The notes below the pieces were generated by a model that did no database searches, was not told the DNA's origin, and was given only the letters and a program-made list of their open reading frames with translations. Source: Streptomyces varsoviensis (GTDB taxonomy: Bacteria > Actinomycetota > Actinomycetes > Streptomycetales > Streptomycetaceae). From it: a DNA stretch of 64,000 nt. This document shows, piece by piece, positions 28,784 through 37,906 of this stretch (position 1 is its first letter; each line of letters starts with the position of its first letter). The translations under genes were made by a program, and so were the position numbers. The stretch lies in the NCBI RefSeq assembly GCF_000718635.1, contig NZ_JOBF01000003.1, forward strand, positions 434,001 to 498,000, read 5' to 3'.

Positions 28784-30235
28784 ATGTCCGAGCTGAATCA
28801 CCGTCGGCGGATGCTCGTCCTGGCGATCTGCTGCATGAGCCTGCTGATCGTCAGCCTCGACAACACCGTGCTCAACGTCGCGCTCCCCTCCATGCAGAAG
28901 GAGCTGAGCGCCAGCGTCTCCGGCATGCAGTGGACGATCGACGCCTACACCCTCGTCCTGGCCTCGCTGCTGATGCTCGCGGGCTCGACCGCCGACCGTA
29001 TCGGCCGCCGCCGCGTCTTCCAGGCGGGCCTCGTGGTCTTCACGGTCTCCTCGGCCCTGTGCAGCATGGCGCCGAGCCTGTCCTGGCTGGTGGCCTTCCG
29101 GATGCTGCAGGCCGTGGGCGGCTCGATGCTCAACCCCGTGGCGATGTCGATCATCACCAACACCTTCACGGAGCCGAAGGAGCGCGCCCGCGCCATCGGC
29201 GTCTGGGGCGGCGTGGTCGGCATCAGCATGGCCGCGGGGCCGGTGGTAGGCGGGCTGCTCGTGCAGTCGGTCGGCTGGCGCTCGATCTTCTGGATCAATC
29301 TGCCGGTCGGGCTGGCCGCGCTCCTGCTGACCATCCGGTACGTGCCGGAGTCGCGCGCCCCCGAGCCGCGCCGCCCGGACCCCGTGGGGCAGCTCCTGGT
29401 CATCGGGGTGCTCGGGGCCGTCACGTACGCGATCATCGAGACGCCCGGCGCGGGCTGGGACTCGCCGCTGATCATCGGCTGCGCGGCCGTCGCCGCGGCC
29501 TCGCTCGCCGGGCTGCTGTACTACGAGCGGCGGCGCGTCCAGCCCCTGATCGACCTGCGGTTCTTCCGCAGCGCGCCGTTCAGCGGCGCGACCGTCATCG
29601 CGGTCTGCGCCTTCGCCTCGCTCAGCGGCTTCCTCTTCCTCAACACCCTCTACCTCCAGAACGTGCGCGGGCTCTCGGCCCTGCACGCCGGGCTGTGGAT
29701 GCTGCCGATGGCGGCCATGACGCTGGTCTTCGCGCCGCTGTCCGGGCGGCTCGTGGGCAGCCGCGGCCCGCGGCCGTCGCTGCTGTGCGCGGGGGCCGCG
29801 ATGGCGGCCAGCGGGCTGGTGTTCGCGGTCTTCGACGGGGAGTCGCACGTGCCGCTGCTGTTCACCGGGTACGTGCTGTTCGGCGTCGGCTTCGGGCTGG
29901 TCAACGCGCCGATCACGAACACGGCGGTGTCCGGCATGCCGCGCAGCCAGGCGGGCGTCGCCGCCGCCGTCGCCTCCACCAGTCGGCAGGTCGGCGGCTC
30001 GCTGGGGGTGGCGGTGATCGGCGCGGTGCTGGCGTCGGGCGTGGGCGGCGGCCACTACAGCCTGGGCGGCTTCACGGACGCGAGCCGCCCGGCCTGGTGG
30101 ATCATCACCGGCTGCGGCACGGCGGTCCTGCTGCTGGGCGCGGTGACCACCGGCCGCTGGGCGAAGGGCACGGCGCGCCACGCGGCCGTCCTCTTCGAGG
30201 AGTCGCCGGGCCCTCGGACCTCAGCGAGCTCCTGA
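28784..30235 (+). CDS. MFS exporter, DHA2 (14-helix) family
   Basis: This 483-residue drug-proton antiporter-like protein has motif C-type SLDNTVLNVALP in helix 1, GSTADRIGRRRVF (motif A, loop 2-3) and GGVVGISMAAGPVVGGLL. It pumps small hydrophobic compounds outward at the expense of the proton gradient; the substrate is unknown. The ATG at 28784 has little ribosome-site sequence. It converges on the MmyB-type regulator. Confidence 0.92.
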   Translation: MSELNHRRRMLVLAICCMSLLIVSLDNTVLNVALPSMQKELSASVSGMQWTIDAYTLVLASLLMLAGSTADRIGRRRVFQAGLVVFTVSSALCSMAPSLSWLVAFRMLQAVGGSMLNPVAMSIITNTFTEPKERARAIGVWGGVVGISMAAGPVVGGLLVQSVGWRSIFWINLPVGLAALLLTIRYVPESRAPEPRRPDPVGQLLVIGVLGAVTYAIIETPGAGWDSPLIIGCAAVAAASLAGLLYYERRRVQPLIDLRFFRSAPFSGATVIAVCAFASLSGFLFLNTLYLQNVRGLSALHAGLWMLPMAAMTLVFAPLSGRLVGSRGPRPSLLCAGAAMAASGLVFAVFDGESHVPLLFTGYVLFGVGFGLVNAPITNTAVSGMPRSQAGVAAAVASTSRQVGGSLGVAVIGAVLASGVGGGHYSLGGFTDASRPAWWIITGCGTAVLLLGAVTTGRWAKGTARHAAVLFEESPGPRTSASS

Positions 30236-30267
30236 CCCGCTACCGGCGAGCTGGGCCGGTCACGGCG

Positions 30268-31275
30268 CTATGCCGGCCGCGGGGGCGTGCCCGACGGGTC
30301 CGCCGTCACCAGCTCCTGCAGCCGCTCCAGGCGCTCGCGGGTCTCGTCGTCCTCGGGGGTGTAGGTCAGCAGCCGGGGGCCGGAGTTGGGGCCGGTCCAC
30401 AGGGCGGTGTAGCGCGTGCGCAACAGGCCGACCTGCGCCTGCCGGAAGATCCAGGTGCGCTTGGTGGCCCGTACGACCTCGTGCCGCGCCCACAGCTCGC
30501 GGAACTCCGGCGACTCGTCCTGCAACCGCTTGAGCAGCGTCTTCCACGCGGGTTCGGCGAGGTGCTCGGCCATGGAGGCCCGGAACTTGGCGGCCATCGA
30601 GCGGACCACCTCATCGCGGTTGACCACGCAGGCCGACCAGGTGGCGTTGGTGAAGGCCAGCAGCATGCAGTTGCGGTCCTCCTGCGGGAGGGCGTCGAGG
30701 TCGCAGAGGAGCCGCCCGTACGTGCGGTTGTAGGCGAGGATGTCGTACCGGCTGTTCTGCACGCAGGCCGGGAAGGGCTCCAGTTGCCGCAGCATCGCGC
30801 GCAGCGAGTCGGAGACCCCCGTGCACTCGGAGTTGGGGTGCGGGTCGGCGACTTCGGCGAGGGCGAAGAGGTGGAAGCGCTCGCTGTGGTCGAGCATCAG
30901 GGCGCGGGCCAGGGAGTCCAGCACCTGCGCCGAGACCTTGATGTTCCTCGCCTGTTCAAGCCACGTGTACCAGGTGACGCCGACGGCGGCGAGGTGGGCG
31001 ACCTCTTCCCGGCGCAGGCCGGGGGTGCGGCGGCGCTGGCCGCGGGCCAGGCCGGCCTGCTCGGGAGTGATGCGCTCGCGGCGGCTGCGCAGGAAGGCGG
31101 CGAGTTCGTTGCGGCGGACATCGGCGCTGGTCTCGCCGCGGGTGCCGGGGCCGGCCGCCGTGCCGGTCGCCGGGCCATTCCCCGTGCCGGCCGCCATGCT
31201 ACTCCCCGTGCCGGTCGCCGGGCCCTTCGCCAGGCCGTTCGCCGGGCGGACGGTCTCTTGCGCCATGGTGGTCAT
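30268..31275 (-). CDS. XRE regulator with MmyB-like sensor domain
   Basis: This is a 335-residue regulator. After an Ala/Gly/Thr-rich N-terminus (about 50 residues, repeated GTGSSMAAGTG units) comes the HTH with RRTPGLRREEVAHLAAVGVTWYTWLEQ, diagnostic of the MmyB family, then the PAS-like domain (YDILAYNRTYGRLLCD, ...PNSGPRLLTYTPED). MmyB-type regulators are usually divergent from the redox enzyme or exporter they control, as here with the MFS gene at 31377. The ATG at 31275 or 31266 could serve. Confidence 0.9.
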   Translation of the reverse strand: MTTMAQETVRPANGLAKGPATGTGSSMAAGTGNGPATGTAAGPGTRGETSADVRRNELAAFLRSRRERITPEQAGLARGQRRRTPGLRREEVAHLAAVGVTWYTWLEQARNIKVSAQVLDSLARALMLDHSERFHLFALAEVADPHPNSECTGVSDSLRAMLRQLEPFPACVQNSRYDILAYNRTYGRLLCDLDALPQEDRNCMLLAFTNATWSACVVNRDEVVRSMAAKFRASMAEHLAEPAWKTLLKRLQDESPEFRELWARHEVVRATKRTWIFRQAQVGLLRTRYTALWTGPNSGPRLLTYTPEDDETRERLERLQELVTADPSGTPPRPA

Positions 31276-31320
31276 GGCGTCAAGGATGCCCGAGGGTCCA
31301 AGGGGTTGCCAGGTAGTGCG

Positions 31321-31348
31321 GGTACCAGGATAAGCAGACTCTGGTACC
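31321..31348. promoter_or_regulatory. Inverted repeat in the regulator-exporter gap (putative operator)
   Basis: GGTACCAG (31321-31328) and CTGGTACC (31341-31348) form a perfect inverted repeat with twelve bases between, centred between the divergent starts at 31275 and 31377. This is the expected place for the site bound by the MmyB-type protein. Confidence 0.7.
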
Positions 31349-31376
31349 TGGCTGAGGGGCCGCCGATGCTCGCCTT

Positions 31377-32915
31377 GTGACGACCACGACCTCGCGGGGA
31401 GCCTCCCCGCTGCCTCCGACCGCACAGACGCCCTCGGCGTCCCCCGAATCCGCCGCTTCCGTTCCGTCCCCCGGCCCAGGTTCCGGCCTCGACTCCGGCT
31501 CCGGCCCCGGCTCCGGCCAAACCGCCGCCGCCCCGCCGGTCCTGACCACGCTCGGCCTCCTCACCGTGCTGCTCGGCGCCGCGCTGCCGATGATCGACTT
31601 CTTTATCGTCAACGTGGCGCTGCCGACGATCGACCGCGATCTGAACGCCGGCCCCGCGATGCTGGAGATGGTCGTCGGCGGGTACGGGGTCGCGTACGCC
31701 GTGCTGCTGGTCCTCGGCGGGCGGCTCGGCGACATGATCGGCCGGCGGCGGCTGTTCCTGTGGGGCACGGTGGCGTTCGGCGTGACCTCCGTGGCGTGCG
31801 GCCTGGCGCCCGACGCCTGGACGCTCGTGGCGGCGCGCGTGGCGCAGGGCGCGGCCTCCGCGCTGATGCTGCCGCAGGTGCTGGCGACCATCCAGGCCAC
31901 CACCAGCGGGCAGCGCCGCGGCAAGGCGCTGAGCATGTACAGCGGCACGGCGGGCGTGGCGAGCGCGGTCGGCCAGGTGCTGGGCGGCGTCCTCGTCTCC
32001 ATCGACCTCGCCGGCACCGGCTGGCGCTCGATCTTCCTGGTCAACGCGCCGGTCGCGGCCGTCGCGCTGCTGCTCGCGGTGCGTACGGTCCCCGAGACCC
32101 GCTCCGCGCACCCGACCCGGGTGGACGGGCCGGGCACCGCGCTGCTGTCGATCACCCTGATCTCGCTGCTGCTGCCGCTGACGGAGGGCCGCGCCGCCGG
32201 GTGGCCAGTCTGGTCGTGGGTGCTGCTGGCCGTCTTCCCGTTCGCGGCGGCCGCGTTCATCCTCGTCGAACGCCGCGCGGAGCACGCCGGCCGCACCCCG
32301 CTCGTACCGCCGTCCCTGCTGCGCATCCGCTCGATGCGCAGCGGCCTCTCGATGCTGGTGCCGTTCTCGCTCGGCTGGGGCGGCTTCATGTTCGTCGTCG
32401 CCGTGGCGCTTCAGGACGGCCTGCGGCTCGGCCCGCTGGCGGCGGGGCTGGCGCTGCTCCCGCTGTGCGTGACGTTCTTCATCGGCTCGCTGGTCGGCCC
32501 CCGGCTCGTGAGCCGGTACGGGCGGCGCGCGGTGACGGCGGGCACCCTGGTCCAGGCGACCGGGCTGATAGCGCTCCTGGCCACCTTCTACTGGGGCTGG
32601 GAGGGCCTGGGCGCCGCCGGTCCCATCCCCGCGCTGGCCGTCCTGGGCCTCGGCCAGGGCCTGCTGCTCCCCCCGACCATCCGCATCGTCCTCAGCGAGG
32701 TGCCGGTGGCCCAGGCCGGCGTGGGCGGCGGCGTCCTCGTCACCACCCAGCAGTCCTTCATGGCCCTCGGCGTCGCCACCCTCGGCACGCTCTTCCTCTC
32801 CCTCACCCCCTCCATGGGCATGCGCGACGCCCTCACGGTCACCCTGACAGCGCAGCTCGTCGCGGTGGCGGTGACGGTGGTCCTGAGCCTGCGGCTGCCG
32901 CGCACGGTGCGGTGA
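31377..32915 (+). CDS. MFS exporter, DHA2 (14-helix) family
   Basis: This 512-residue exporter starts with a 48-residue Pro/Ser/Gly-rich cytoplasmic tail, then fourteen helices with MIDFFIVNVALPTID (helix 1), LGGRLGDMIGRRRLF (motif A) and SGTAGVASAVGQVLGG (motif C). It is divergent from the MmyB-type regulator, which probably represses it until a ligand appears. The GTG start stands 28 bases from the putative operator with no clear ribosome site, so a near-leaderless transcript is possible. Confidence 0.9.
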   Translation: MTTTTSRGASPLPPTAQTPSASPESAASVPSPGPGSGLDSGSGPGSGQTAAAPPVLTTLGLLTVLLGAALPMIDFFIVNVALPTIDRDLNAGPAMLEMVVGGYGVAYAVLLVLGGRLGDMIGRRRLFLWGTVAFGVTSVACGLAPDAWTLVAARVAQGAASALMLPQVLATIQATTSGQRRGKALSMYSGTAGVASAVGQVLGGVLVSIDLAGTGWRSIFLVNAPVAAVALLLAVRTVPETRSAHPTRVDGPGTALLSITLISLLLPLTEGRAAGWPVWSWVLLAVFPFAAAAFILVERRAEHAGRTPLVPPSLLRIRSMRSGLSMLVPFSLGWGGFMFVVAVALQDGLRLGPLAAGLALLPLCVTFFIGSLVGPRLVSRYGRRAVTAGTLVQATGLIALLATFYWGWEGLGAAGPIPALAVLGLGQGLLLPPTIRIVLSEVPVAQAGVGGGVLVTTQQSFMALGVATLGTLFLSLTPSMGMRDALTVTLTAQLVAVAVTVVLSLRLPRTVR

Positions 32916-33259
32916 CGGATCGCGCGGCGGGCGCGCGGGGTGGGGGGCCTCGCGCGCTTACGCGTCCGCCGGGGCGCCGGTGCGGCCTGTGGGCGGTTCA
33001 GTCCAAGGGGGCCGCCTCCGCGCGCGGAGAGCGCTCCGGCCCGTACGGACGAGGATCGCGACGGGCACCGGTGCCCGCCCGGCTCGCAGCGGTCCGGACG
33101 GCGGCGGCCCGTACCACGGCAGACCGGCGCGCGGCTACCACGGCAGACCGGCGCGCGGCGGAGGCACCGGCCGGGCCCTCGGGTGGCAGCCCCGGTTCCC
33201 GGACGGTCCGGTTCACCGCCCTCTCCGGGGCCCCGGTCCGCTGCCCCTCCGGGGTCCTG
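32916..33259. other. Gene-free gap with a 24-bp tandem duplication
   Basis: The core TACCACGGCAGACCGGCGCG is present at 33112 and 33136 (unit 24 bp, 33111-33158). No gene or clear terminator is seen; the stretch separates two convergent genes. Confidence 0.6.
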
Positions 33260-33904
33260 TCAGGCCACGCCGAGGAAGCGGAGGACCGCCAGCACGCGGC
33301 GGTGGTCGGCGTCCGCCTTGGGGAGGTCGAGCTTGGCGAGGATGCTGTTGATGTGCTTGGCGACCGCGCTCTCGCTGACCACCAGTTGCCCGGCGATGCC
33401 GGCGTTGGAGCGGCCGCCCGCCATCAGTTCCAGGACCTCGCGCTCGCGCCGGGTGAGCCGGTCGAGGGGGTCGCTGTGGCGGCGTACCAGAAGCTGCGAG
33501 ACGACCTGCGGGTCGAGGGCCGTGCCGCCGTCCGCGACGCGCCGCAGCGCGTCGATGAACTCCTCGACGTCGGCGACCCGTTGCTTGAGGAGGTAGCCGA
33601 CGCCGTCGGTGTTGGCGGACAGCAGATCGGCGGCGTACCGCTCCTCGACGTACTGCGACAGCAGCAGCACCGCCACGCCCGGCCACTGCCGCCGGATGAC
33701 GAGCGCGGCCCGTACACCCTCGTCGGTGAAGCCCGGCGGCATACGGACGTCCACGACGGCGATGTCCGGCCGGTGCTCCGCCACGGCCGCCAGCAGCGCC
33801 TCGGCGTCGTCCACCTCCGCGACCACCTCGAAACCGGCCGTTTCCAGGACCTTCACCAGGCCGATCCTGAGCAGGACGGAATCCTCGGCGATCACAGCGC
33901 GCAC
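33260..33904 (-). CDS. NarL/LuxR-type response regulator
   Basis: This 214-residue two-component regulator begins MRAVIAEDSVLLR with acidic pocket ED, phospho-acceptor Asp in IAVVDVRMPP (about 52), the conserved K in LLKQRV, and a C-terminal LuxR HTH (LTRREREVLELMAGGRSNAGIAGQL...KHINSILAKL). It overlaps the end of the upstream kinase gene by 13 bases, so the pair is co-translated and surely cognate. Confidence 0.95.
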   Translation of the reverse strand: MRAVIAEDSVLLRIGLVKVLETAGFEVVAEVDDAEALLAAVAEHRPDIAVVDVRMPPGFTDEGVRAALVIRRQWPGVAVLLLSQYVEERYAADLLSANTDGVGYLLKQRVADVEEFIDALRRVADGGTALDPQVVSQLLVRRHSDPLDRLTRREREVLELMAGGRSNAGIAGQLVVSESAVAKHINSILAKLDLPKADADHRRVLAVLRFLGVA

Positions 33905-35169
33905 GGCAGCTCCACGGTGACGATGGTCGGGCCCCCCGGGGGGCTGCTGACAGAGAAGGTGCCGTCGACCGACGCGACGCGCTTGGCGAGCCCCGCGAGC
34001 CCCGTGCCCGCGGCCGGGTCCGCGCCCCCCACGCCGTCGTCGGCGATGACCACCAGCAGTCTCGCACCGAACCGTTCGACGGTGACCGTCGCCTCCGCCG
34101 CCTGAGCGTGCTTGACCACGTTGGCGAGGGCCTCGGAGACGACGAAGTACGCGACGGCCTCGATCGTGGCGGAGGGCCGCGCGGGCAGCTCCACCCGCAG
34201 CCGTACGGGCAGCGGGGCGCGCGCCGCGATGCCGGACAGCGCCGCGTCCAGGCCCCGGTCCTCCAGGACCGCCGGGTGCAGCCCCCGTACGAGATTGCTC
34301 AGCTCGGCGATCGCCTCCTTCGCCTCCCGGTGCGCCTCGTCGATCACCGCGCGTGCCTCGTCGGACAGTCGGTCGCCGAGCGTGGCCCTGGCCAGGCCCA
34401 GATTGACCGCCATGGAGACGAGGCGCTGCTGCGCGCCGTCGTGCAGATCCCGTTCGATCCGCCGCCGCTCCTCGTCCGCGGCGTCCACGACGCCCGCGCG
34501 GCTCTCCGTGAGGTCCTCGACCCGGCGGGCCAGCCGCTCCTCCCGGCTGGGGCCGAGCAGCGCGACCGCGTTACGGGTGTCGAGCCGGGCCAGCGCGCCG
34601 ATCAGCCAGGCCGTGCCGAGGAGCGCGGCGGTGCCGGCGGCGGTGATGTACGCGGCATCCGTCGAGTAGCCGTGCCAACTGAGCCGCCAGTGCAGCGGCA
34701 GCACCCATATCCACAGGTAGATCGTGGCGGCCACCAGCGATACGAACCCCGTGACGAGGGTCAGCAGCCCGCCGAAGGCGACGGCCGGGCCCAGCAGCAG
34801 GTGGTAGCGCAGCTCCCGCACGGTCGCCCGGGACCGCAGCCATCCCAAGACCCGCCGCCACAGCGCTCCGCGCCGCCCGACGCCTTCGGGGGCCCGCTCG
34901 CGCGGAGGCAGCCGCGGGATGTCCACGCCGCGCATGCGCCGGAAGCGGCGGCGCTGCCCGGCGGTGAGCATGGGCGAGGCGACCGCGACGAAGGGCAGCG
35001 GGAGGGCGATCGCCAGGAGGATGTCCACCGTCGACGACGGCACGTAGGCGATCCACGGCACGGCCATGACGCAGACGAACACGTACTGGTTGAGGATGCC
35101 CGCGGCGGCGAACGCCGCGGCGCCGCCGGCGCCCTGGAGATGCCGCCGGCAGGCGGTGGGTATGCGCAT
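33892..35169 (-). CDS. NarL-type sensor histidine kinase
   Basis: This 425-residue membrane kinase has two hydrophobic segments near the N-terminus (about 18-60), a second pair at about 125-190, then a HisKA_3 dimerisation helix EERRRIERDLHDGAQQRLV with phospho-His in DLHDGAQQR, and a HATPase_c domain (ALANVVKHA N-box, DDGVGGA G1). It signals to the response regulator encoded after it. The ATG at 35169 lacks a ribosome site; upstream extension would add no family sequence. The signal sensed is unknown. Confidence 0.93.
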   Translation of the reverse strand: MRIPTACRRHLQGAGGAAAFAAAGILNQYVFVCVMAVPWIAYVPSSTVDILLAIALPLPFVAVASPMLTAGQRRRFRRMRGVDIPRLPPRERAPEGVGRRGALWRRVLGWLRSRATVRELRYHLLLGPAVAFGGLLTLVTGFVSLVAATIYLWIWVLPLHWRLSWHGYSTDAAYITAAGTAALLGTAWLIGALARLDTRNAVALLGPSREERLARRVEDLTESRAGVVDAADEERRRIERDLHDGAQQRLVSMAVNLGLARATLGDRLSDEARAVIDEAHREAKEAIAELSNLVRGLHPAVLEDRGLDAALSGIAARAPLPVRLRVELPARPSATIEAVAYFVVSEALANVVKHAQAAEATVTVERFGARLLVVIADDGVGGADPAAGTGLAGLAKRVASVDGTFSVSSPPGGPTIVTVELPCAL

Positions 35170-35339
35170 GGAAAGAACGGTATGCGGCCAGGCCGGGGCG
35201 GAACCATGACGCTGCTTTCCGTTCCGGGGGTATAGCTGGTGCCACCACTGAACGGACAGCCGCGCTACTGATTTCGCGGCTCGGGCGGCGGAGGCTGGTA
35301 CCCGTGCAGAAGCCACCGGCCGACGAGGAGCCCGCCCCC

Positions 35340-35828
35340 ATGAACGTACGTGAGCCGCGCTCCCGCGCCGAGCACGACGGCGGCTCCGCCGAGATCATCG
35401 AGCTGCGGGAGCCCACCACCGCCGCTGCCGCCGCCGGGCCCGGCCCGCGCGACCGGCGCCGTGGCCGCCGCCTCGGCTACGCCCTCGTGGCCTGCGGCCT
35501 CGCCCTGCTCCCCTGGCTCGTGGTCCTCGCCCTCCCGGCGACCGCCACCCGCTGGACCGCCGCCTGGATCGGCCTCGACGCGCTCGAAGCCCTCGCCCTC
35601 ATCGGTACGGGCCTCCTGGCCGTCCGCGCCAGCGCCCACGCGGCCGTCGCCGCCGGTGCCACGGCGGCTCTTCTCGTCGCCGACGCCTGGTTCGACATCA
35701 CCACCGCCGCCCCGGGCCCAGCCCTCGCCACCGCCCTGGCCATGGCCCTAGCCCTAGAACTCCCCCTAGCCACCCTATGCACCGCCCTAGCCCTAAAAAC
35801 GTCCTCAATCGCCGGACGGGCTGAATAG
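35340..35828 (+). CDS. Small four-helix membrane protein of unknown function
   Basis: This 162-residue protein has an acidic/basic N-terminus (NVREPRSRAEHDGG) and about four membrane helices (from GYALVACGLALLPWLVVLAL). I do not recognise the family. The ATG at 35340 has GAGGAG ten bases upstream; a GTG at 35304 is in frame. It is divergent from the kinase. The last codons (TSSIAGRAE) are encoded by the first copy of the intergenic repeat that follows, so the stop codon itself is repeat-derived. Confidence 0.65.
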   Translation: MNVREPRSRAEHDGGSAEIIELREPTTAAAAAGPGPRDRRRGRRLGYALVACGLALLPWLVVLALPATATRWTAAWIGLDALEALALIGTGLLAVRASAHAAVAAGATAALLVADAWFDITTAAPGPALATALAMALALELPLATLCTALALKTSSIAGRAE

Positions 35829-36227
35829 CCCCCACCCACGTGTCCTCAATCGCCGGACGGGCTAGAAGGGGCCCGCCCCAACCCGCGGGGGCGCCGCACA
35901 GGTGTCCTCAATCGCCGGACGGGCTGGACAAGGGCGCACCCCAGCCCGCCGGGGCCCCGCGCAAGTGTCCTCAAACGCCGGACGGGCTAGAAGGGGCGCT
36001 CGCCCCACCCGCCGGGAATCCCTCACAGACGTCCTCAAACGCCGGACGGGCTTGATAGAGCGCGCCCTCACCCGTCGGGTGGGGCGGGCCCCAACCGCGC
36101 TCGCCTCCCGCCCAGACACCAATCGCCGGGCGGGCTCATCAGAGCCCGCCCGGCGATTGAGGGCGAGGAACAGGCGGACGTCGAGTGCGCCGCCTCAGCC
36201 CCCTCCAGCCCGCCCGGCGATTGAGGG
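35801..36227. repeat. Intergenic repeat cluster (GTCCTCAATCGCCGGACGGG units)
   Basis: A 22-bp core occurs directly at 35801, 35842, 35904, 35967 and 36031, spaced 41, 62, 63 and 64 bases. The DNA between copies is itself similar (CCCC-rich then GCACAG or CACAGA), so the array is tandem units of about 62 bp, not CRISPR spacers. A variant forms a long hairpin: CAATCGCCGGGCGGGCT (36120-36136) and AGCCCGCCCGGCGATTG (36143-36159). An inverted single copy lies at 36207-36227. I know this core as a frequent intergenic repeat in Streptomyces. Confidence 0.85.
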
Positions 36228-36312
36228 CAAAGGTCCGCGCGGCGCAGCCGGGCTAGCGGGGTGGCGAACAGGGGGGCCGGCGTAGCCGGCAGCAGGGGCA
36301 GCAGGCTGCCGA

Positions 36313-37695
36313 CTAGCAGCCGAGGAGCCGGCTCCCCAGGTACCCCTCGATCTGGTCGAGCGACACCCGCTCCTGCTTCATCGTGTCGCGCTCGCGCACC
36401 GTCACCGCGTTGTCGTCGAGCGTGTCGAAGTCCACCGTGACGCAGAACGGCGTACCGATCTCGTCCTGGCGGCGGTAACGCCGCCCAATGGCCCCGGCGT
36501 CGTCGAATTCGATGTTCCAGTTACGGCGCAGGTCGGTCGCCAGACCCTTGGCCTTGGGGGAGAGCTGCGGGTTGCGGGAGAGCGGCAGGACCGCGACCTT
36601 GACCGGCGCGAGGCGCGGGTCGAGGCGCATGACGGTGCGCTTCTCCATGACCCCCTTGGCGTTGGGCGCCTCGTCCTCGTTGTACGCGTCGAGCATGAAG
36701 GCGAGCATGGCGCGGTTGAGGCCGGCCGCCGGCTCGATGACGTACGGGAACCAGCGCTCGCCGGCCTCCTGGTCGAAGAACGACAGGTCCTGGCCGGAGC
36801 CCTTGGAGTGCGCCTTGAGGTCGAAGTCGGTGCGGTTGGCGACGCCTTCGAGCTCGGAGAACTCGGTGCCGCCGAAGTTGAAGCGGTACTCGATGTCAAC
36901 GGTGCGCTTGGAGTAGTGGGAGAGCTTCTCGGCGGCGTGCTCGTACCACCGCATGTTCTCCTCGCGCAGGCCGAGGCCGGTGTACCAGTTCCAGCGCTGC
37001 TCCATCCAGTACTCGTGCCACTGCTCGTCCTCGCCGGGCTTGACGAAGAACTCCATCTCCATCTGCTCGAACTCGCGGGTGCGGAAGATGAAGTTGCCGG
37101 GCGTGATCTCGTTGCGGAAGGACTTGCCGGTCTGGGCGATGCCGAACGGCGGCTTCTTGCGCGAAGTCTGCTGCACCTGGGCGAAGTTGGTGAAGATGCC
37201 CTGGGCGGTCTCGGGGCGCAGGTAGGTGACGGCGCCGGAGTCCTGGGTCGGGCCGAGGTGGGTGGCGAGCAGGCCGGAGAACTGCTTGGGCTCGGTGAAG
37301 CTGCCCTTGTTGCCGCAGTGCGGGCAGTTGATGTCGGCGAGCCCGTTGGCCGGCAGCTTGCCGTGCTTGGCCTCGTACGCCTCCTCCAAGTGGTCCGCGC
37401 GGAACCGCTTGTGGCAGGAGGTGCACTCGGTGAGCGGGTCGGTGAAGGTGGCGACGTGGCCGGAGGCCTCCCAGACCTCGCGGGCCAGGATCACCGACGA
37501 GTCGAGGCCGACGACGTCGTCGCGCGAGGTGACCATGGAGCGCCACCACTGGCGCTTGATGTTCTCCTTGAGCTCGACGCCGAGGGGTCCGTAATCCCAG
37601 GCGGCGCGCTGACCGCCGTAGATCTCACTGCACGGGTACACGAAGCCACGGCGCTTGCTCAGGCTGACGATGGTGTCGATCTTGTCGGCGGCCAC
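36313..37695 (-). CDS. glyS: Glycyl-tRNA synthetase (class II, eukaryote/archaea-like type)
   Basis: This 460-residue enzyme charges tRNA-Gly. It has [16 protein letters not shown] and [15 protein letters not shown] at the N-terminus, a zinc-type pair [16 protein letters not shown] (about 92-135), [13 protein letters not shown] (motif 2 region), and [17 protein letters not shown] with [14 protein letters not shown]. The length fits the alpha2 dimeric type. It stands alone; its product ends at 36313, after which the intergenic repeat cluster begins. Confidence 0.97.
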   Translation of the reverse strand: MAADKIDTIVSLSKRRGFVYPCSEIYGGQRAAWDYGPLGVELKENIKRQWWRSMVTSRDDVVGLDSSVILAREVWEASGHVATFTDPLTECTSCHKRFRADHLEEAYEAKHGKLPANGLADINCPHCGNKGSFTEPKQFSGLLATHLGPTQDSGAVTYLRPETAQGIFTNFAQVQQTSRKKPPFGIAQTGKSFRNEITPGNFIFRTREFEQMEMEFFVKPGEDEQWHEYWMEQRWNWYTGLGLREENMRWYEHAAEKLSHYSKRTVDIEYRFNFGGTEFSELEGVANRTDFDLKAHSKGSGQDLSFFDQEAGERWFPYVIEPAAGLNRAMLAFMLDAYNEDEAPNAKGVMEKRTVMRLDPRLAPVKVAVLPLSRNPQLSPKAKGLATDLRRNWNIEFDDAGAIGRRYRRQDEIGTPFCVTVDFDTLDDNAVTVRERDTMKQERVSLDQIEGYLGSRLLGC

Positions 37696-37869
37696 GGTGC
37701 TCTCTTCATTGCGACGACGGATATCGGATGGGGGCGGCGCGTAGCGCCTCGTGGGGGGTGGTGGTCGGGAGACGGGCGAGCGAATGCTTCAGGTTACCGG
37801 CGGCTCCACCCCCCTAATCAAATCGGTTCCGCGCCCCTCGGCCGCGACCCGGCTCACACCGCGCGTTGT

Positions 37870-37906
37870 TGACAATCGTTTCCAACTTTGTTGAAAATGA
37901 GTGTCA
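37870..37906 (+). promoter_or_regulatory. Two Zur-like boxes at the znuA start
   Basis: TGACAATCGTTTCCA (37870-37884) and TGAAAATGAGTGTCA (37892-37906) both resemble the actinobacterial Zur consensus TGAAAATGATTTTCA; the second matches better. The second box covers the candidate start codons, so zinc-loaded Zur would block the znu operon. Confidence 0.75.

Noticed and set aside
27395..30181. A 928-residue leftward protein extending dus
   Set aside because: The upstream part is antisense to the DHA2 exporter; the real dus starts at 28549 with a ribosome site and full family N-terminus.
35801..36052. A fourth CRISPR array
   Set aside because: Cores of 22 bp repeat at uneven spacing (41-64) and the DNA between them is similar from unit to unit, so there are no unique spacers; it is an intergenic tandem repeat.
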